From the NCBI GenBank assembly GCA_964540815.1, contig CAZIOH010000025.1, forward strand, positions 1-64,000: a DNA stretch of 64,000 nucleotides, in the 5' to 3' direction. The first letter of the stretch is position 1. Every line of letters starts with the position of its first letter. Below the pieces are notes generated by a model that saw nothing but the letters and a program-made list of their open reading frames with translations, was not told the DNA's origin and made no database searches. Shown piece by piece: positions 7,568 through 15,691 of the stretch. The position numbers and the translations under genes were made by a program. Source of the DNA: CAZIOH01 sp964540815 (GTDB taxonomy: Bacteria > Myxococcota_A > Polyangia > Fen-1088).

Positions 7568-8269
7568 ATGAAGACCATCGGTATCATCGGGGCAGGACAC
7601 ATCGGCAGCCAGCTGGCCCGGCTGTTCTTGAAGAGCGGGTACGATGTCACGATCGCCAACTCGCGGGAGCCGGACACGCTGGCCGAGCTGGTGAAGGGCC
7701 TGGGGACGGCCTCCGGCTCTGACGGAGTCCCCGGGGTTCCGACCCGGGGCCGGGCCCGGGCTGCCACGGCGAGCGAGGCGGCGACCGTGGGGGAGCTGGT
7801 GGTGGTCACCATCCCGCTCAAGAACTATCGGCAGGTGCCAGTGGCCCCGCTGGTGGGGAAGGTCGTCATCGACACCAACAACTACTATCCCGAGCGGGAC
7901 GGTCACATCCCGGAGCTCGACGACGGGTCCGTCTCCTCGGCCGAGCTCCTGCAGGCGCACCTCCCGCGGTCGATGGTGGTGAAGGCCTTCAACCACATCC
8001 GCGCGGCGGAGCTCACCACCCACGGGCAGCCCCGTGGCTCGAGCCAGCGCCGGGCGCTCGCCATCGCGGGAAACGACCCCGCCGCCAAGCTCACCGTCGC
8101 CGGGATCATCGACGGGTTCGGCTTCGACACCGTGGACCTCGGCCCGCTCGCCGAGAGCTGGCGCATCCAGCCCGACACCCCTGGGTACGGGCCGCGCCGC
8201 ACGGCCGAAGAGCTTCGTGCGGATCTGCAGGCGGCCACCCACCCCGGGAAGGCCGCCCACCCACGCTGA
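7568..8269 (+). CDS. NAD(P)-binding oxidoreductase, F420-dependent NADP reductase-like
   Basis: 233 residues. A Rossmann GxGxxG is at the extreme N-terminus (IGIIGAGHIGSQLARLF), followed by VTIANSREPDTL, the NADP-binding second strand of the NADPH:F420 oxidoreductase superfamily. Family features continue with VVVTIPLKNYRQVP, VIDTNNYYPERDG and VVKAFNHIRA. Many such proteins do not use F420, and no F420 genes are seen nearby, so the substrate is open. It is leaderless by position (see 7533-7561), and a strong bidirectional hairpin follows. Confidence 0.82.
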   Translation: MKTIGIIGAGHIGSQLARLFLKSGYDVTIANSREPDTLAELVKGLGTASGSDGVPGVPTRGRARAATASEAATVGELVVVTIPLKNYRQVPVAPLVGKVVIDTNNYYPERDGHIPELDDGSVSSAELLQAHLPRSMVVKAFNHIRAAELTTHGQPRGSSQRRALAIAGNDPAAKLTVAGIIDGFGFDTVDLGPLAESWRIQPDTPGYGPRRTAEELRADLQAATHPGKAAHPR

Positions 8270-8291
8270 CGGGTCGGGTCGAGACGGGCAT

Positions 8292-8322
8292 CGGTGCGGT
8301 CTCGTGGTCGAGACCGCTACCG
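8292..8322. terminator. Bidirectional hairpin terminator
   Basis: GCGGTCTCG (8296-8304), loop TGGT, CGAGACCGC (8309-8317): a perfect 9-bp stem, extended by CGGT and a bulged ACCG. It lies between convergent genes ending at 8269 and 8329. There is no U-tract, as is common in high-GC genomes. Confidence 0.65.
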
Positions 8323-8328
8323 GCCGGC

Positions 8329-9057
8329 TCACTCGAGCGAGAAGCTGTCGACGTAGAAGACCGCGGGCGTGGGCTTGGCGGCCGTCGCGTTGCCCTGCCC
8401 CGAGGTGATGTGCAGGCCGTAGGTGATGACCATCTTGGGATCGAAGCCACCCGCGGTACCCGTGCTCGCGTCCACGACGAACTCCTGCCAGCCCGTGCCG
8501 AGTTGCACCATGGTGTAATTGTTGATCTGCACATAGGCGCTGGTGGTGTCGACGATCGCCTGCGCCCCGCACAGCGCGTACATGTCCGTGCCGAAGCCGG
8601 ACGCCACCTTCATGCGGACGTGAAGCTTCTTGCCGGTGAAGTCCAGCAACGGCTTGAGCATGGCTGTCTGCACCTCGACCCACTGGTTCCAGTCGGTGAA
8701 CGCGGCGGTCACCTTCAACGAGCCGGGCGTGGGGCTGCCCTCGGTCGAATCCCAGGAGACCGCCGTCCCGGTCGGGGCGGTGACCGCGAGGTTCATCTCC
8801 GTGGGATCCGCGTACTGCGACAAGATGAAGCCCGCCGAGTCCGTGTCGAAGGTCTGGAGCGGCGTGCCGACGATGGCCCCGAGCGAGGGCAGCGCGGCGC
8901 TGCCACCGCCTCCAGTCGTGCCAGACTTCCCGCCGGTGCCGCCCGTCGTCGCGGGCGTTCCGTTGGGATCCGTGCCACAAGCGGCGGCCAGCATCCCCAG
9001 CGTCGACAGCACGCCAGCCAGCACCAGGCTACGGTTTCTCTGCGCGGTCTTGTTCAT
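8329..9057 (-). CDS. Lipoprotein with short Gly linker and beta-sandwich domain
   Basis: 242 residues. Signal peptide and lipobox (GMLAAACGT, Cys about residue 27) are followed by a TGGTGGKSGTTGGGG linker. The C-terminal domain (about residues 60-242) has repeated aromatic/hydrophobic strands (SWDSTEG, WNQWVEVQ, HVRMKVASGFG, GWQEFVVDAS, FYVDSFSLE), consistent with a galactose-binding or carbohydrate-binding-module-like jelly roll. It lies downstream of and parallel to the barrel gene at 9167; they may be cotranscribed through the hairpin at 9092-9122. The ligand is unknown. Confidence 0.75.
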   Translation of the reverse strand: MNKTAQRNRSLVLAGVLSTLGMLAAACGTDPNGTPATTGGTGGKSGTTGGGGSAALPSLGAIVGTPLQTFDTDSAGFILSQYADPTEMNLAVTAPTGTAVSWDSTEGSPTPGSLKVTAAFTDWNQWVEVQTAMLKPLLDFTGKKLHVRMKVASGFGTDMYALCGAQAIVDTTSAYVQINNYTMVQLGTGWQEFVVDASTGTAGGFDPKMVITYGLHITSGQGNATAAKPTPAVFYVDSFSLE

Positions 9058-9091
9058 GACGATTCCCTTTCCCTGCGTTGATTAATCGATC

Positions 9092-9122
9092 CATGGCGCG
9101 TGCGCGTCGCGCGTGCGCCATG
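9092..9122 (-). terminator. Intercistronic GC-rich hairpin
   Basis: CATGGCGC (9092-9099) and GCGCCATG (9115-9122) pair perfectly around a self-complementary GCGCG/CGCG core. It sits between the 3' end of the outer-membrane barrel gene and the lipoprotein gene, where it could attenuate or terminate transcription. Confidence 0.5.
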
Positions 9123-9166
9123 GCGCATGCGCAGCAATCCATTGAGGGCCTCTCGACCGATCTGAT

Positions 9167-11302
9167 TTACCACCACAAGGTCGCAGCGAGCGACAGTGCG
9201 TCGGCGTCGGCCTTGGCCACCCAGGCGTACGGGAAGTTGGGGTAGGCCGCCCGCCCGAGGAAGTAGTGCGAGTAGGCGAGCGTGATGGTCTCGTGGGTGA
9301 GAAACTCGGTCCGGAAGACGACGCGCCCGGTGAGCAGCTCGAAGTTCAGGTCGCTGCCGCCGGGGTTGCCGAGCGGGACGTTCGGGTTGCCGGCCACCGC
9401 CGGGGTCCGCGAATAGGCGGCGTCGAGATCGGGCTGTACCACGTCGAAGCGTGCCCCGACCCCGACCCACGACAGCGGGTTGTAGAAGGCATCGAACCCG
9501 AACTTCAGCTTCTTCGTGCTCATGTCCCAGGTCTTGGCCCGAGCCGGATCGCCCGCCACCCCGGCCGCTGGATCGCCGGTGAGCGCGATGGCCGGTGGCT
9601 TGCTGTCCACGATGGAGAGGAACCCGAACGCCGTGAGGACCAGATCGCTTCCATCGCCCCAGAACTCCTCGGGTGCGCGGGCGTACTCGGCGAAGCTGAA
9701 GGAGTACTGCGCGCTGATGTTCTGCACGATGCCGGTCTCGTTCTGCGGGCCGTCGTACACCCCGGTGTGGGCGTTGAACGACTCCCCGAAGTAGTTCTGC
9801 TTGAAGCCGGGGCCGCCGTAGGAGTGGCCAATCTCCAGCGACTCCGCCAGCGCGTTGATGTTGCGCGCGTCGATGTGGGCGTACCCGAGGTATCCGTACC
9901 CGAGCGGCCCGCCGCTCAGCTTCACCTCTCCGCCCCAGATCTCCATGCTGCCCTGAATGGGGCCGCGGGCCCGCGGCACGGCGGCCTGGACCTGCTGGGT
10001 GCTGACGCTGATCTGCCGCGAGTTGATCGGGCTCCAGTTGTCGTCCGGGGTCCAGGTGAAGAGGTAGTGCAGACCGAACGTCAGCAGGCTGCGGTACTTC
10101 GCCACCAGGTGCTCATGGTGCAGGTAGGTCGAACCCTGCGGCACCGGGCCGGCCCACGGCAAGTAGTCGGGCGAGCGATCGGACAGGTACGGGGATCCAT
10201 TGTTGGCGCCGATGGGGACGTTCTGGAAGACCTGGTAGTTCTGATTGTTCAAGAACGGAACGACGTCCAGCTTGGATCCGAAGCCGGCCTCGGCGATGAG
10301 CGACCAGTCCCCGGCGGCGTCCACGTTCGAGAAGTTTCCGGTCCAGGTCGATCCGGCGATGTGGGTCCGCCCGAAGAGGTAGGTCTCGTACATCCCGGCG
10401 TCGTACTTTCCCGCCACCCCGTAGCGGTTCTGGAAGGAGCCGATGTTCCACACCAGGCCCCCGCGATCCCCGAAAGCCTCGGGGAAGTTCATGGTCAGGA
10501 AGACCTGGTCGATGCCCTGCTGGGCCTGCAGGTTCCGATAGCTGCCGTCGGTCTGATTGTACGAATCGACGATCACGGTCCCCATCACCCGCGAGTTACC
10601 GTACGAGAAGTCGAGCTGGGTCCAGGGCCCCCCGATGGTGTTGGTGAAGGCCCAGGTCGTGTAGCTGTATCCAGGGACCCTCGGCGTTCCGTGCAGCTCC
10701 GTCCCGGGCGGAGGGGCCTCGCCCGGCGCGTAAGGGGCGCGGAAGCTCCCCTTGGGGCCAGGGTTGGTCGCCGGATCGTAGATGCTCGGTTGAACCGCCG
10801 GCGTCGGCGGACCCCAGCTGAAACGCAACGGGGCGCGCAGGTAACCGTGCACCTGAAACTTCCACTCGTCGGTGGTGTGGGACGTGCTGGAGGCGAGCTC
10901 CTCCATCTGGCGCGCCGACACGTTCGAGGCGCTGCCGATCTGGGGGAGCGAGGGCGAGAGCCCCGCGCCCGCAGGCACCACCGAGCCCGTCGGGCGCGGG
11001 GGACCTTCCTCTTTCGAGGCACCGAGGTTCGGCGTGAGCTTGACCGGCGCCGCGGCCGCTGCGGGTGCGGGCGCCACCGCAGGCCTCGGCCCGCCGGTCG
11101 TCGCGGGGGCGGGAGCGGCGGCGGCTGCCGCTGCGGGCGCCGCCGCCGGAGGCTGAGCGGGAACCGCCGGACGCGCCTGAGAAACCGGGGCGGCAGGGGC
11201 CTTGCCACCCGCCCCGCCGGCACCGGCGGCCGAAGCTTGTGCCATCGCCGCCGGCGATGACAGGACCGTGAGCACCAAGATTGCGCGAGCGATTGACGTC
11301 AT
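9167..11302 (-). CDS. Outer-membrane beta-barrel protein with Ala/Pro-rich N-terminal linker
   Basis: 711 residues. A signal peptide (ILVLTVLSSPAAMAQA) is followed by about 80 residues of Ala/Pro/Gly-rich sequence. The remainder is dominated by alternating aromatic and polar residues (KFQVHGYLRAPLRFSWG, QLDFSYGNSRVMGTVIVD, GLHYLFTW, EYARAPEEFWGDGSDLVLTAFGFLS) and ends in an aromatic residue (LSLAATLWW), as expected of a porin-like barrel inserted by BAM. No specific porin family was recognised. AAGGAA lies just before the ATG. The divergent spacer 11303-11553 presumably carries promoters for this gene and for 11554. Confidence 0.78.
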   Translation of the reverse strand: MTSIARAILVLTVLSSPAAMAQASAAGAGGAGGKAPAAPVSQARPAVPAQPPAAAPAAAAAAAPAPATTGGPRPAVAPAPAAAAAPVKLTPNLGASKEEGPPRPTGSVVPAGAGLSPSLPQIGSASNVSARQMEELASSTSHTTDEWKFQVHGYLRAPLRFSWGPPTPAVQPSIYDPATNPGPKGSFRAPYAPGEAPPPGTELHGTPRVPGYSYTTWAFTNTIGGPWTQLDFSYGNSRVMGTVIVDSYNQTDGSYRNLQAQQGIDQVFLTMNFPEAFGDRGGLVWNIGSFQNRYGVAGKYDAGMYETYLFGRTHIAGSTWTGNFSNVDAAGDWSLIAEAGFGSKLDVVPFLNNQNYQVFQNVPIGANNGSPYLSDRSPDYLPWAGPVPQGSTYLHHEHLVAKYRSLLTFGLHYLFTWTPDDNWSPINSRQISVSTQQVQAAVPRARGPIQGSMEIWGGEVKLSGGPLGYGYLGYAHIDARNINALAESLEIGHSYGGPGFKQNYFGESFNAHTGVYDGPQNETGIVQNISAQYSFSFAEYARAPEEFWGDGSDLVLTAFGFLSIVDSKPPAIALTGDPAAGVAGDPARAKTWDMSTKKLKFGFDAFYNPLSWVGVGARFDVVQPDLDAAYSRTPAVAGNPNVPLGNPGGSDLNFELLTGRVVFRTEFLTHETITLAYSHYFLGRAAYPNFPYAWVAKADADALSLAATLWW

Positions 11303-11553
11303 GATGTTCCTTGGGTGGAAACGTGATGGGAATCGACGGGCGGCAAGGGTCGAATCCGGGACATCTGCCCTCGAGGCCGGGTTGAAACGGCGGGGGTAGT
11401 GTCGAGTCGCGGCCTGTCGTTGTCAATCATCGTCGGGACTTGGGAAGGCCGACGCAGAGGGATCGCCCCGGCCCCCCTTGACGTCATCCCGCCGGACCGG
11501 ATATCTACTGCCCGCGCTTCCCCGGCGCCCACCTCCTAGCCCGGAGCGACCCC

Positions 11554-12279
11554 ATGAGACGAGATCCGTTTTCGCCGCGCGTGCCACTGGCCCTGCTGAC
11601 GGGCCTGGCGGCCGTCTCATTCGGTTGCGTGCCCTTCGGCCAGCGCGCCGTGAGCGATCGCCCGCCCACCTTCCAGGCCTGCGGGCCCGACGGCCTGATC
11701 GACGATTTCGAGGACGCCAACAACCAGATCGCGACGCTGGAGGACCGCGGCGGCTACTGGTACACCTATGCCGACAAGGAGGGCTCGACCGTCGTCCCGG
11801 AGCAGGGCGACAACGGTGGAACCTTCACGGTGGCGGAGGGAGGAAACGCCTCCCGGTACTCCGCCAACATGAAGGGCAAGCTGGCTGCGGCCCCCATCGT
11901 CTACGCGGCCATGGGCCTCAACTTTCGGGATCCCAAGGAGGCCTTCGACGCGTCCAAGTACGAGGGGATCACCTTCTTCGCCAAGCGCGGCGCCGGGTCC
12001 ACCGCCAAGCTCTTCGTGAAGCTCCCGGACGGCAACACCGATCCGGACGGAGCGATCTGCAGCAAGTGCTTCAACGACTTCGCCGCGGAGATCACCCTCG
12101 GCGAGCAATGGAAGCGATACGTGATCCCCTTCCGCGACATGGCACAGGAGCCGTTCTGGGGAGCCCCGCGCCGTCCGCACATCGACCGGTCCCACCTCTA
12201 TGCGATCCACTTCGAGGTCAAGTCCTCCGGGGCCGACTTCGACGTCTCGGTCGACGACATCGCCTTCGTCTGCAAGTGA
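11554..12279 (+). CDS. Lipoprotein with carbohydrate-binding-like domain
   Basis: 241 residues. A signal peptide with lipobox (AAVSFGCVP, Cys about residue 26) is followed by CGPDGLIDDFEDANN, the typical opening strand of CBM-type jelly rolls, then FFAKRGAGSTAKLFVKLPDGNTDPDG, WKRYVIPFRDM and the closing VSVDDIAFVCK. The opening and closing Cys resemble the four Cys-rich jelly-roll lipoproteins elsewhere in the window, so it may be a distant relative. The 250-bp spacer upstream is shared with the divergent barrel gene; TATCTACT near 11504 is a candidate -10 region. Confidence 0.75.
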   Translation: MRRDPFSPRVPLALLTGLAAVSFGCVPFGQRAVSDRPPTFQACGPDGLIDDFEDANNQIATLEDRGGYWYTYADKEGSTVVPEQGDNGGTFTVAEGGNASRYSANMKGKLAAAPIVYAAMGLNFRDPKEAFDASKYEGITFFAKRGAGSTAKLFVKLPDGNTDPDGAICSKCFNDFAAEITLGEQWKRYVIPFRDMAQEPFWGAPRRPHIDRSHLYAIHFEVKSSGADFDVSVDDIAFVCK

Positions 12280-12284
12280 TTTGT

Positions 12285-12376
12285 TTGTATCGGGAACGTG
12301 GCTCGCTGCCGCTCGCACGTCCCCGCGCGGCGATTGTATCGCAGACGTGGCTCGCTGCGCTCGCACGTCCCCGCGC
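12285..12376. repeat. Two tandem copies of a ~43-bp hairpin-forming repeat
   Basis: The units at 12285-12327 and 12334-12376 are near identical (TTGTATCG, ACGTGGCTCGCTG, CTCGCACGTCCCCGCG). Within each, ACGTG and CACGT can pair across a GCTCGCTGC core. They lie just after the lipoprotein gene and before the convergent VOC gene. They may be terminators or a REP-like dispersed repeat. The rest of 12377-12440 shows no gene. Confidence 0.7.
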
Positions 12377-12440
12377 CCCTCTCGCTCCGCGCGGCAAGGC
12401 CGCGCTACGCTCGCCTGATCAGCGGGAGCTGAACGAGGCG

Positions 12441-12839
12441 CTAAGGAGATCCAGCCGGCGGGTCGAAGTCGACGTGCAGTCGATTCCCGTCGGGATCGCG
12501 CAGGTTGACGACGATCCGGCCGCTTCCGGTCTGGAGCGAGCGTCTGTAGGCGATCCCCTGCGCCTCGAGGCGCTGCTGGAAGGACTCCGGATCGTCCGCC
12601 GCGAACGCGAAGTGCTCGAGCGTGAGGGGGGTGAGAGGGTCGCCCGGTATGGCCGCGGCCGCTACCCCCGGCTCGCCCACCAGGTGCACCACCGGGCGCT
12701 CACCGGCATAGAGCCAGGCCCCGGGAAAAGCGAAGGGGGGCCGATCGCCGAGGCGCAGCCCCACGACATCGACGTAGAAACGCACCATGCGCTCGACGTC
12801 GGCGGTGCGCAGGTTCACATGGTCGAGCCAACGAATCAT
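12441..12839 (-). CDS. VOC (glyoxalase/dioxygenase superfamily) protein
   Basis: 132 residues forming two beta-alpha-beta-beta-beta modules: HVNLRTADVERMVRFYVDVVGL at the start and VVNLRDPDGNRLHVDF at the end, both diagnostic for the vicinal-oxygen-chelate fold. Potential metal ligands are His at about residue 7, His in EHFAFAAD and a C-terminal acidic/His pair. The substrate cannot be assigned. TAATCT (12847-12852, minus strand) lies 7 nt before the ATG and overlaps the stop codon of the upstream DUF2252 gene, so the gene may have its own leaderless transcript. Confidence 0.85.
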   Translation of the reverse strand: MIRWLDHVNLRTADVERMVRFYVDVVGLRLGDRPPFAFPGAWLYAGERPVVHLVGEPGVAAAAIPGDPLTPLTLEHFAFAADDPESFQQRLEAQGIAYRRSLQTGSGRIVVNLRDPDGNRLHVDFDPPAGSP

Positions 12840-12846
12840 GCCGGGA

Positions 12847-12852
12847 AGATTA
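12847..12852 (-). promoter_or_regulatory. -10-like TAATCT for VOC gene
   Basis: The hexamer lies 7 nt upstream of the ATG and shares bases with the TAA stop of the gene ending at 12850. Confidence 0.45.
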
Positions 12853-13935
12853 CGCGGTTTCGGCGCGCCAGCGGGCCCAGTCGCCGCGCACGGCGATGGC
12901 CAGGGCCTCCGCCCGATCGCGGAGCCATCGGCCCTTCAGCCTTCGCAGCTCGGAACGAATCGTCGCCCGCGCCCCCGGGGTGCCGAGGTGGATGTTGGCG
13001 GTCTCGAAGCCCATCGCGTAGAGCAGCCGCTCCTCGTCGTGCGCGTCCGGCAAGTCGGCGAGCTCGATCCGGGTGCAGTGCGGGCCGAGGCGACGCACGA
13101 GCCACTGCCCGGCGGCCACCCGCACCGTCGGGTCGGGCACCCGCACCGCCCTGGCCAGCACCCTGGCGTACATGAGCGTCCTGGCGCTGCGCCGGTTGGC
13201 CCAGTTCCACGCCGAGGGCGCCATGGCCTTGGCTTCGCGTGCCACCTTCCCGCCCTTCCAGGCGGCGATCCCGACGAAGCGAGGGCGCCCGAGGCTCCCC
13301 ATTCCCGCCACCCGCCGTGCGAAGCGGATCGGCGTGCCGGCGGCGGAGGGCATGGCCTCGACGATGGCGGCCCTGGCCCCGCCATCCACCGAACGGGCGG
13401 TCGGGAGCGCGTCCAGCTTCCGCCAGAACACGTCGGCCTGGCGGAGCTCGGAGGTGGCGACGGTGCGCAGCCAGGCGTGACCTTCTTCCAGCACGAACGG
13501 TTGCCCACCCGAGTCGACCCCGTCCCGATAGCCCTGCAAGATGGCGTCGCAGGCATCCCGGCGCGCCAGCCGCACGTGAGAGTCGGCGATCGCCAGGTGC
13601 GCGCTGCTGGCGAGGCGAACCAGATCGTGTGGCCATGGCAGGACGGCCGCCTCGTCGAAGTCGTTGATCCCCCAGATCAGGCGCCCCTCGGCGTCTCGCC
13701 AGGTTCCGAAGTTCTCGAGGTGCAGATCGCCAACCCCGAGCACCGGCGCGCGGCCGGCCAGATCTCCGGCCGTCCTGATCCACAGCGCGCACCAGCGGTA
13801 GAAGGTCGCGCGCATGAACGAGAACGGACCCGCGCGCATGCGCCGGTGCTTCTCCGCGATGTCGGGGCGCACGAGCGACATGAAGCCCCCGAGCCAGGTC
13901 TCGTACCGCCGCGTCGCCTCGAGGATGTCCTCCAC
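12850..13935 (-). CDS. DUF2252 family protein
   Basis: 361 residues from GTG 13935. It matches DUF2252: RPDIAEKHRRMRAGPFSFMRATFYRWC near the N-terminus, VLGVGDLHLENFGTWRD (a GDxHxxNF catalytic-loop-like motif as in kinase-fold phosphotransferases), GINDFDEAAVLPWPHDLVRLASS (a DFD metal-loop-like motif) and a C-terminal GDWARW. The motifs suggest a kinase-like fold, but the substrate of the family is unknown. TATCCT lies 6 nt before the GTG. Confidence 0.85.
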   Translation of the reverse strand: MEDILEATRRYETWLGGFMSLVRPDIAEKHRRMRAGPFSFMRATFYRWCALWIRTAGDLAGRAPVLGVGDLHLENFGTWRDAEGRLIWGINDFDEAAVLPWPHDLVRLASSAHLAIADSHVRLARRDACDAILQGYRDGVDSGGQPFVLEEGHAWLRTVATSELRQADVFWRKLDALPTARSVDGGARAAIVEAMPSAAGTPIRFARRVAGMGSLGRPRFVGIAAWKGGKVAREAKAMAPSAWNWANRRSARTLMYARVLARAVRVPDPTVRVAAGQWLVRRLGPHCTRIELADLPDAHDEERLLYAMGFETANIHLGTPGARATIRSELRRLKGRWLRDRAEALAIAVRGDWARWRAETA

Positions 13936-13941
13936 CGGACG

Positions 13942-13947
13942 AGGATA
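13942..13947 (-). promoter_or_regulatory. -10-like TATCCT, 6 nt before DUF2252 start
   Basis: TATCCT followed by six bases and GTG; no Shine-Dalgarno, so probably a leaderless transcript. A (GCCGTC)3 repeat lies just beyond, at 13973-13990. Confidence 0.5.
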
Positions 13948-13972
13948 CGCCGGATCGCGCGCTCGCCGGAGC

Positions 13973-13990
13973 GCCGTCGCCGTCGCCGTC
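13973..13990. repeat. (GCCGTC)3 hexanucleotide repeat
   Basis: Three perfect hexamers in the short spacer between the holin-like gene and DUF2252. On the minus strand this is the same GACGGC unit seen at 1855-1890 and 38744-38774. Confidence 0.75.
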
Positions 13991-14001
13991 GAGTCAGGCC
14001 G

Positions 14002-14394
14002 TCAGACGTGAACCACGGCGTTCGGATCCCAGCTTGCCCCGGCGTGCGCCCGCAGCGCGACGTGGACCGCGAAGTTCACCAGCGTGATGGCGAGGGCCGC
14101 CAGCCACAACGTCCGGCGATCGGCGAGCTCGAACGAGGCGAGGACCTTGTCCGTCAGCCACAGGACCACCACGTTCACGATGAGGGGAAAGATCAAGAAC
14201 AGAAGCCCGAGCGTCAGGATCGCCGGCAGAAACAGCATCACCTTGACCAGCCACCCCACGGACCAGTTCAGCAAGCTGAAGACCACGGCCACCGTCACCG
14301 CCGTCGAGGCACCGCGAATCCGAAAGCCAGGCAGGACCCGCGCGAGGAGCAGGACCGTGATCGTGAGCACGGCCAGATGTAGGAGCGTGTACAT
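14002..14394 (-). CDS. Phage_holin_4_2-type membrane protein (YvlD-like)
   Basis: 130 residues with four hydrophobic segments: residues about 5-20, 30-50, 55-80 (LPAILTLGLLFLIFPLIVNVVVLWL) and 95-112. It has the family signature LPGFRI after helix 1 and FPLIVNV in helix 3. Despite the family name these are ordinary chromosomal inner-membrane proteins, and nothing phage-like lies around it. TAGAAT 6 nt before the ATG suggests a leaderless message. Confidence 0.85.
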   Translation of the reverse strand: MYTLLHLAVLTITVLLLARVLPGFRIRGASTAVTVAVVFSLLNWSVGWLVKVMLFLPAILTLGLLFLIFPLIVNVVVLWLTDKVLASFELADRRTLWLAALAITLVNFAVHVALRAHAGASWDPNAVVHV

Positions 14395-14400
14395 CCCCCG

Positions 14401-14406
14401 ATTCTA
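14401..14406 (-). promoter_or_regulatory. -10-like TAGAAT, 6 nt before holin-like gene
   Basis: TAGAAT, then CGGGGG, then ATG on the minus strand; the preceding bases GCAC are shared with the TAGGCT box at 5091. Confidence 0.55.
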
Positions 14407-14459
14407 GTGCATCGGACCGGAAGAGCATTCCGGGTTCCACGAAGGGGACGGAGGGCCGG

Positions 14460-15578
14460 TCACGGAGCCATGGGCGCCGGGCAGCCGACCCGGCCCTGCG
14501 TGCTGACGGCGATGTCGTCGAACCACATCTTGCCCACCGAGGGAGCGTTGGTCGGTTGCGCGTTGTACGCGCCAATCGCCAGGTAGTTGAACTGCGGAGC
14601 CGTCCAGACGTTGGGGCCCGTGCAGCCGTCCCCCACCCCATCGACCGTGCGGGCCAGCTGCGAATCGATGTAGAACTGAATCTCATTCTTCGGGCCGTCG
14701 TAGCTCCACTCCCAGCACATCCAGGTGTTGAGGGGGATGGCGGTGCTCGGCGCCGGCCGCGCCCAGCAATCGCTTCCGTTGCCGTAGTAGTTGAGCAGGA
14801 CCTTGCCAGTCTGCTCGCCCACGTTGTACCAGGGAGTTTGACCGCCGGTGGGGGCGGCACGAACGAAGTCGGTGTGGCCGGCCGGAAGGCTCTCGAAGTA
14901 CATCATCACGCGCCCGTACATGGCGTTCTTCGGCAGGGGAAACAGCGGACTGCCGGTCTTTTGCAGCCATCCCCCGCGCTGCCCCGTGGCCATCGTGATG
15001 GCGAGGGCGCTCTTGCCGCTGAAGGCGTGGGTCCCGTCGATGGCCAGGGTCCCGCCGCTCTCCATCTTGACCCACCCATCGAGGGCGCCACTCTCGAAAT
15101 CCTCGCAGACGATGGCCGTGGTCGGACAGGTTGCCGAGGGACCGAGGGCCCCGCCCGCGCCCGCCCCCCCGCCCGCGCCCGGCCCCGATGCCCCACCCCC
15201 GCCGCCCGTCGACGAGCCACCGCCCGTGCCAGGGGCCAGGCCTCCGCCTGAGCCTGCGCCCACCATGCCAGCGGGGCCTCCCGCGCCAGCTCCACCTGGC
15301 GAAGGCGAGCCGCCGGTGGCGGCTGGCGCCCCGCCCGACGAGGTGCTGCCTCCGGTCGATGCTGGCCCGGCGGCCCCGTTCCCGCCGGAGCCGCCCCGAG
15401 CCCCGCCGGTCGCGCCCTGGACTGGCTGGCCGCCCGACCCAGCCACGGTCTGCGGCCCGCCACCAGTCCCGGCCGTCGAGGCCGCGCCACCGCCACACCC
15501 CGCGAGCACGGTCGCGAGGACGCATACGCACCGACGTCGCAGTGAGGCACCACCAGATTGACTCGCGCGATTCGTCAT
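14460..15578 (-). CDS. Jelly-roll lipoprotein with Gly-rich linker (copy 1 of 4)
   Basis: 372 residues. The lipobox is LATVLAGCGGG (Cys about residue 26). About 115 residues of Gly/Ala/Pro/Thr-rich linker follow, then a concanavalin/LamG-like domain: CPTTAIVCEDFESGALDGW, FPLPKNAMYGRVMMYFES, NTWMCWEWSYDGPKNEIQFYIDS and MWFDDIAVSTQGRVGCPAP. Four Cys (the opening pair, the one in WMCWEW and the closing GC) are conserved in the copies at 20854, 25706 and 29217, suggesting disulfides in the periplasm or at the surface. The domain probably binds or cleaves polysaccharide; this is inferred from fold type. ATG 15593 is an alternative start. Confidence 0.8.
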   Translation of the reverse strand: MTNRASQSGGASLRRRCVCVLATVLAGCGGGAASTAGTGGGPQTVAGSGGQPVQGATGGARGGSGGNGAAGPASTGGSTSSGGAPAATGGSPSPGGAGAGGPAGMVGAGSGGGLAPGTGGGSSTGGGGGASGPGAGGGAGAGGALGPSATCPTTAIVCEDFESGALDGWVKMESGGTLAIDGTHAFSGKSALAITMATGQRGGWLQKTGSPLFPLPKNAMYGRVMMYFESLPAGHTDFVRAAPTGGQTPWYNVGEQTGKVLLNYYGNGSDCWARPAPSTAIPLNTWMCWEWSYDGPKNEIQFYIDSQLARTVDGVGDGCTGPNVWTAPQFNYLAIGAYNAQPTNAPSVGKMWFDDIAVSTQGRVGCPAPMAP

Positions 15579-15679
15579 CGATTGCTCGGGCATCCAGGTG
15601 CAAGGGCACGCCCCCACCGGAACCTTTCGCTCCCGAGTATGCCTCGAATCTGCTCTGGGGACCGCGCGCGCGTCCGAGC

Positions 15680-15685
15680 TATATT
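15680..15685 (+). promoter_or_regulatory. -10-like TATATT, 6 nt before TTG start
   Basis: A strong TATATT in GC-rich spacer. Six bases later an in-frame TTG (15692) begins the methyltransferase frame, the same geometry as the leaderless genes elsewhere in the window. Confidence 0.55.
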
Positions 15686-15691
15686 CCCGGC

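Noticed and set aside
9266..11260. 664-codon frame opposite the outer-membrane barrel
   Set aside because: No motif and antisense to a protein with signal peptide and barrel pattern; a compositional shadow.
14002..14394. Prophage fragment suggested by the holin family name
   Set aside because: The family is chromosomal and widespread; no other phage gene nearby.
14460..15578. PE_PGRS-like mycobacterial protein suggested by Gly-rich tract
   Set aside because: There is a lipobox and a C-terminal jelly roll, no PE domain, and the Gly tract is a linker.
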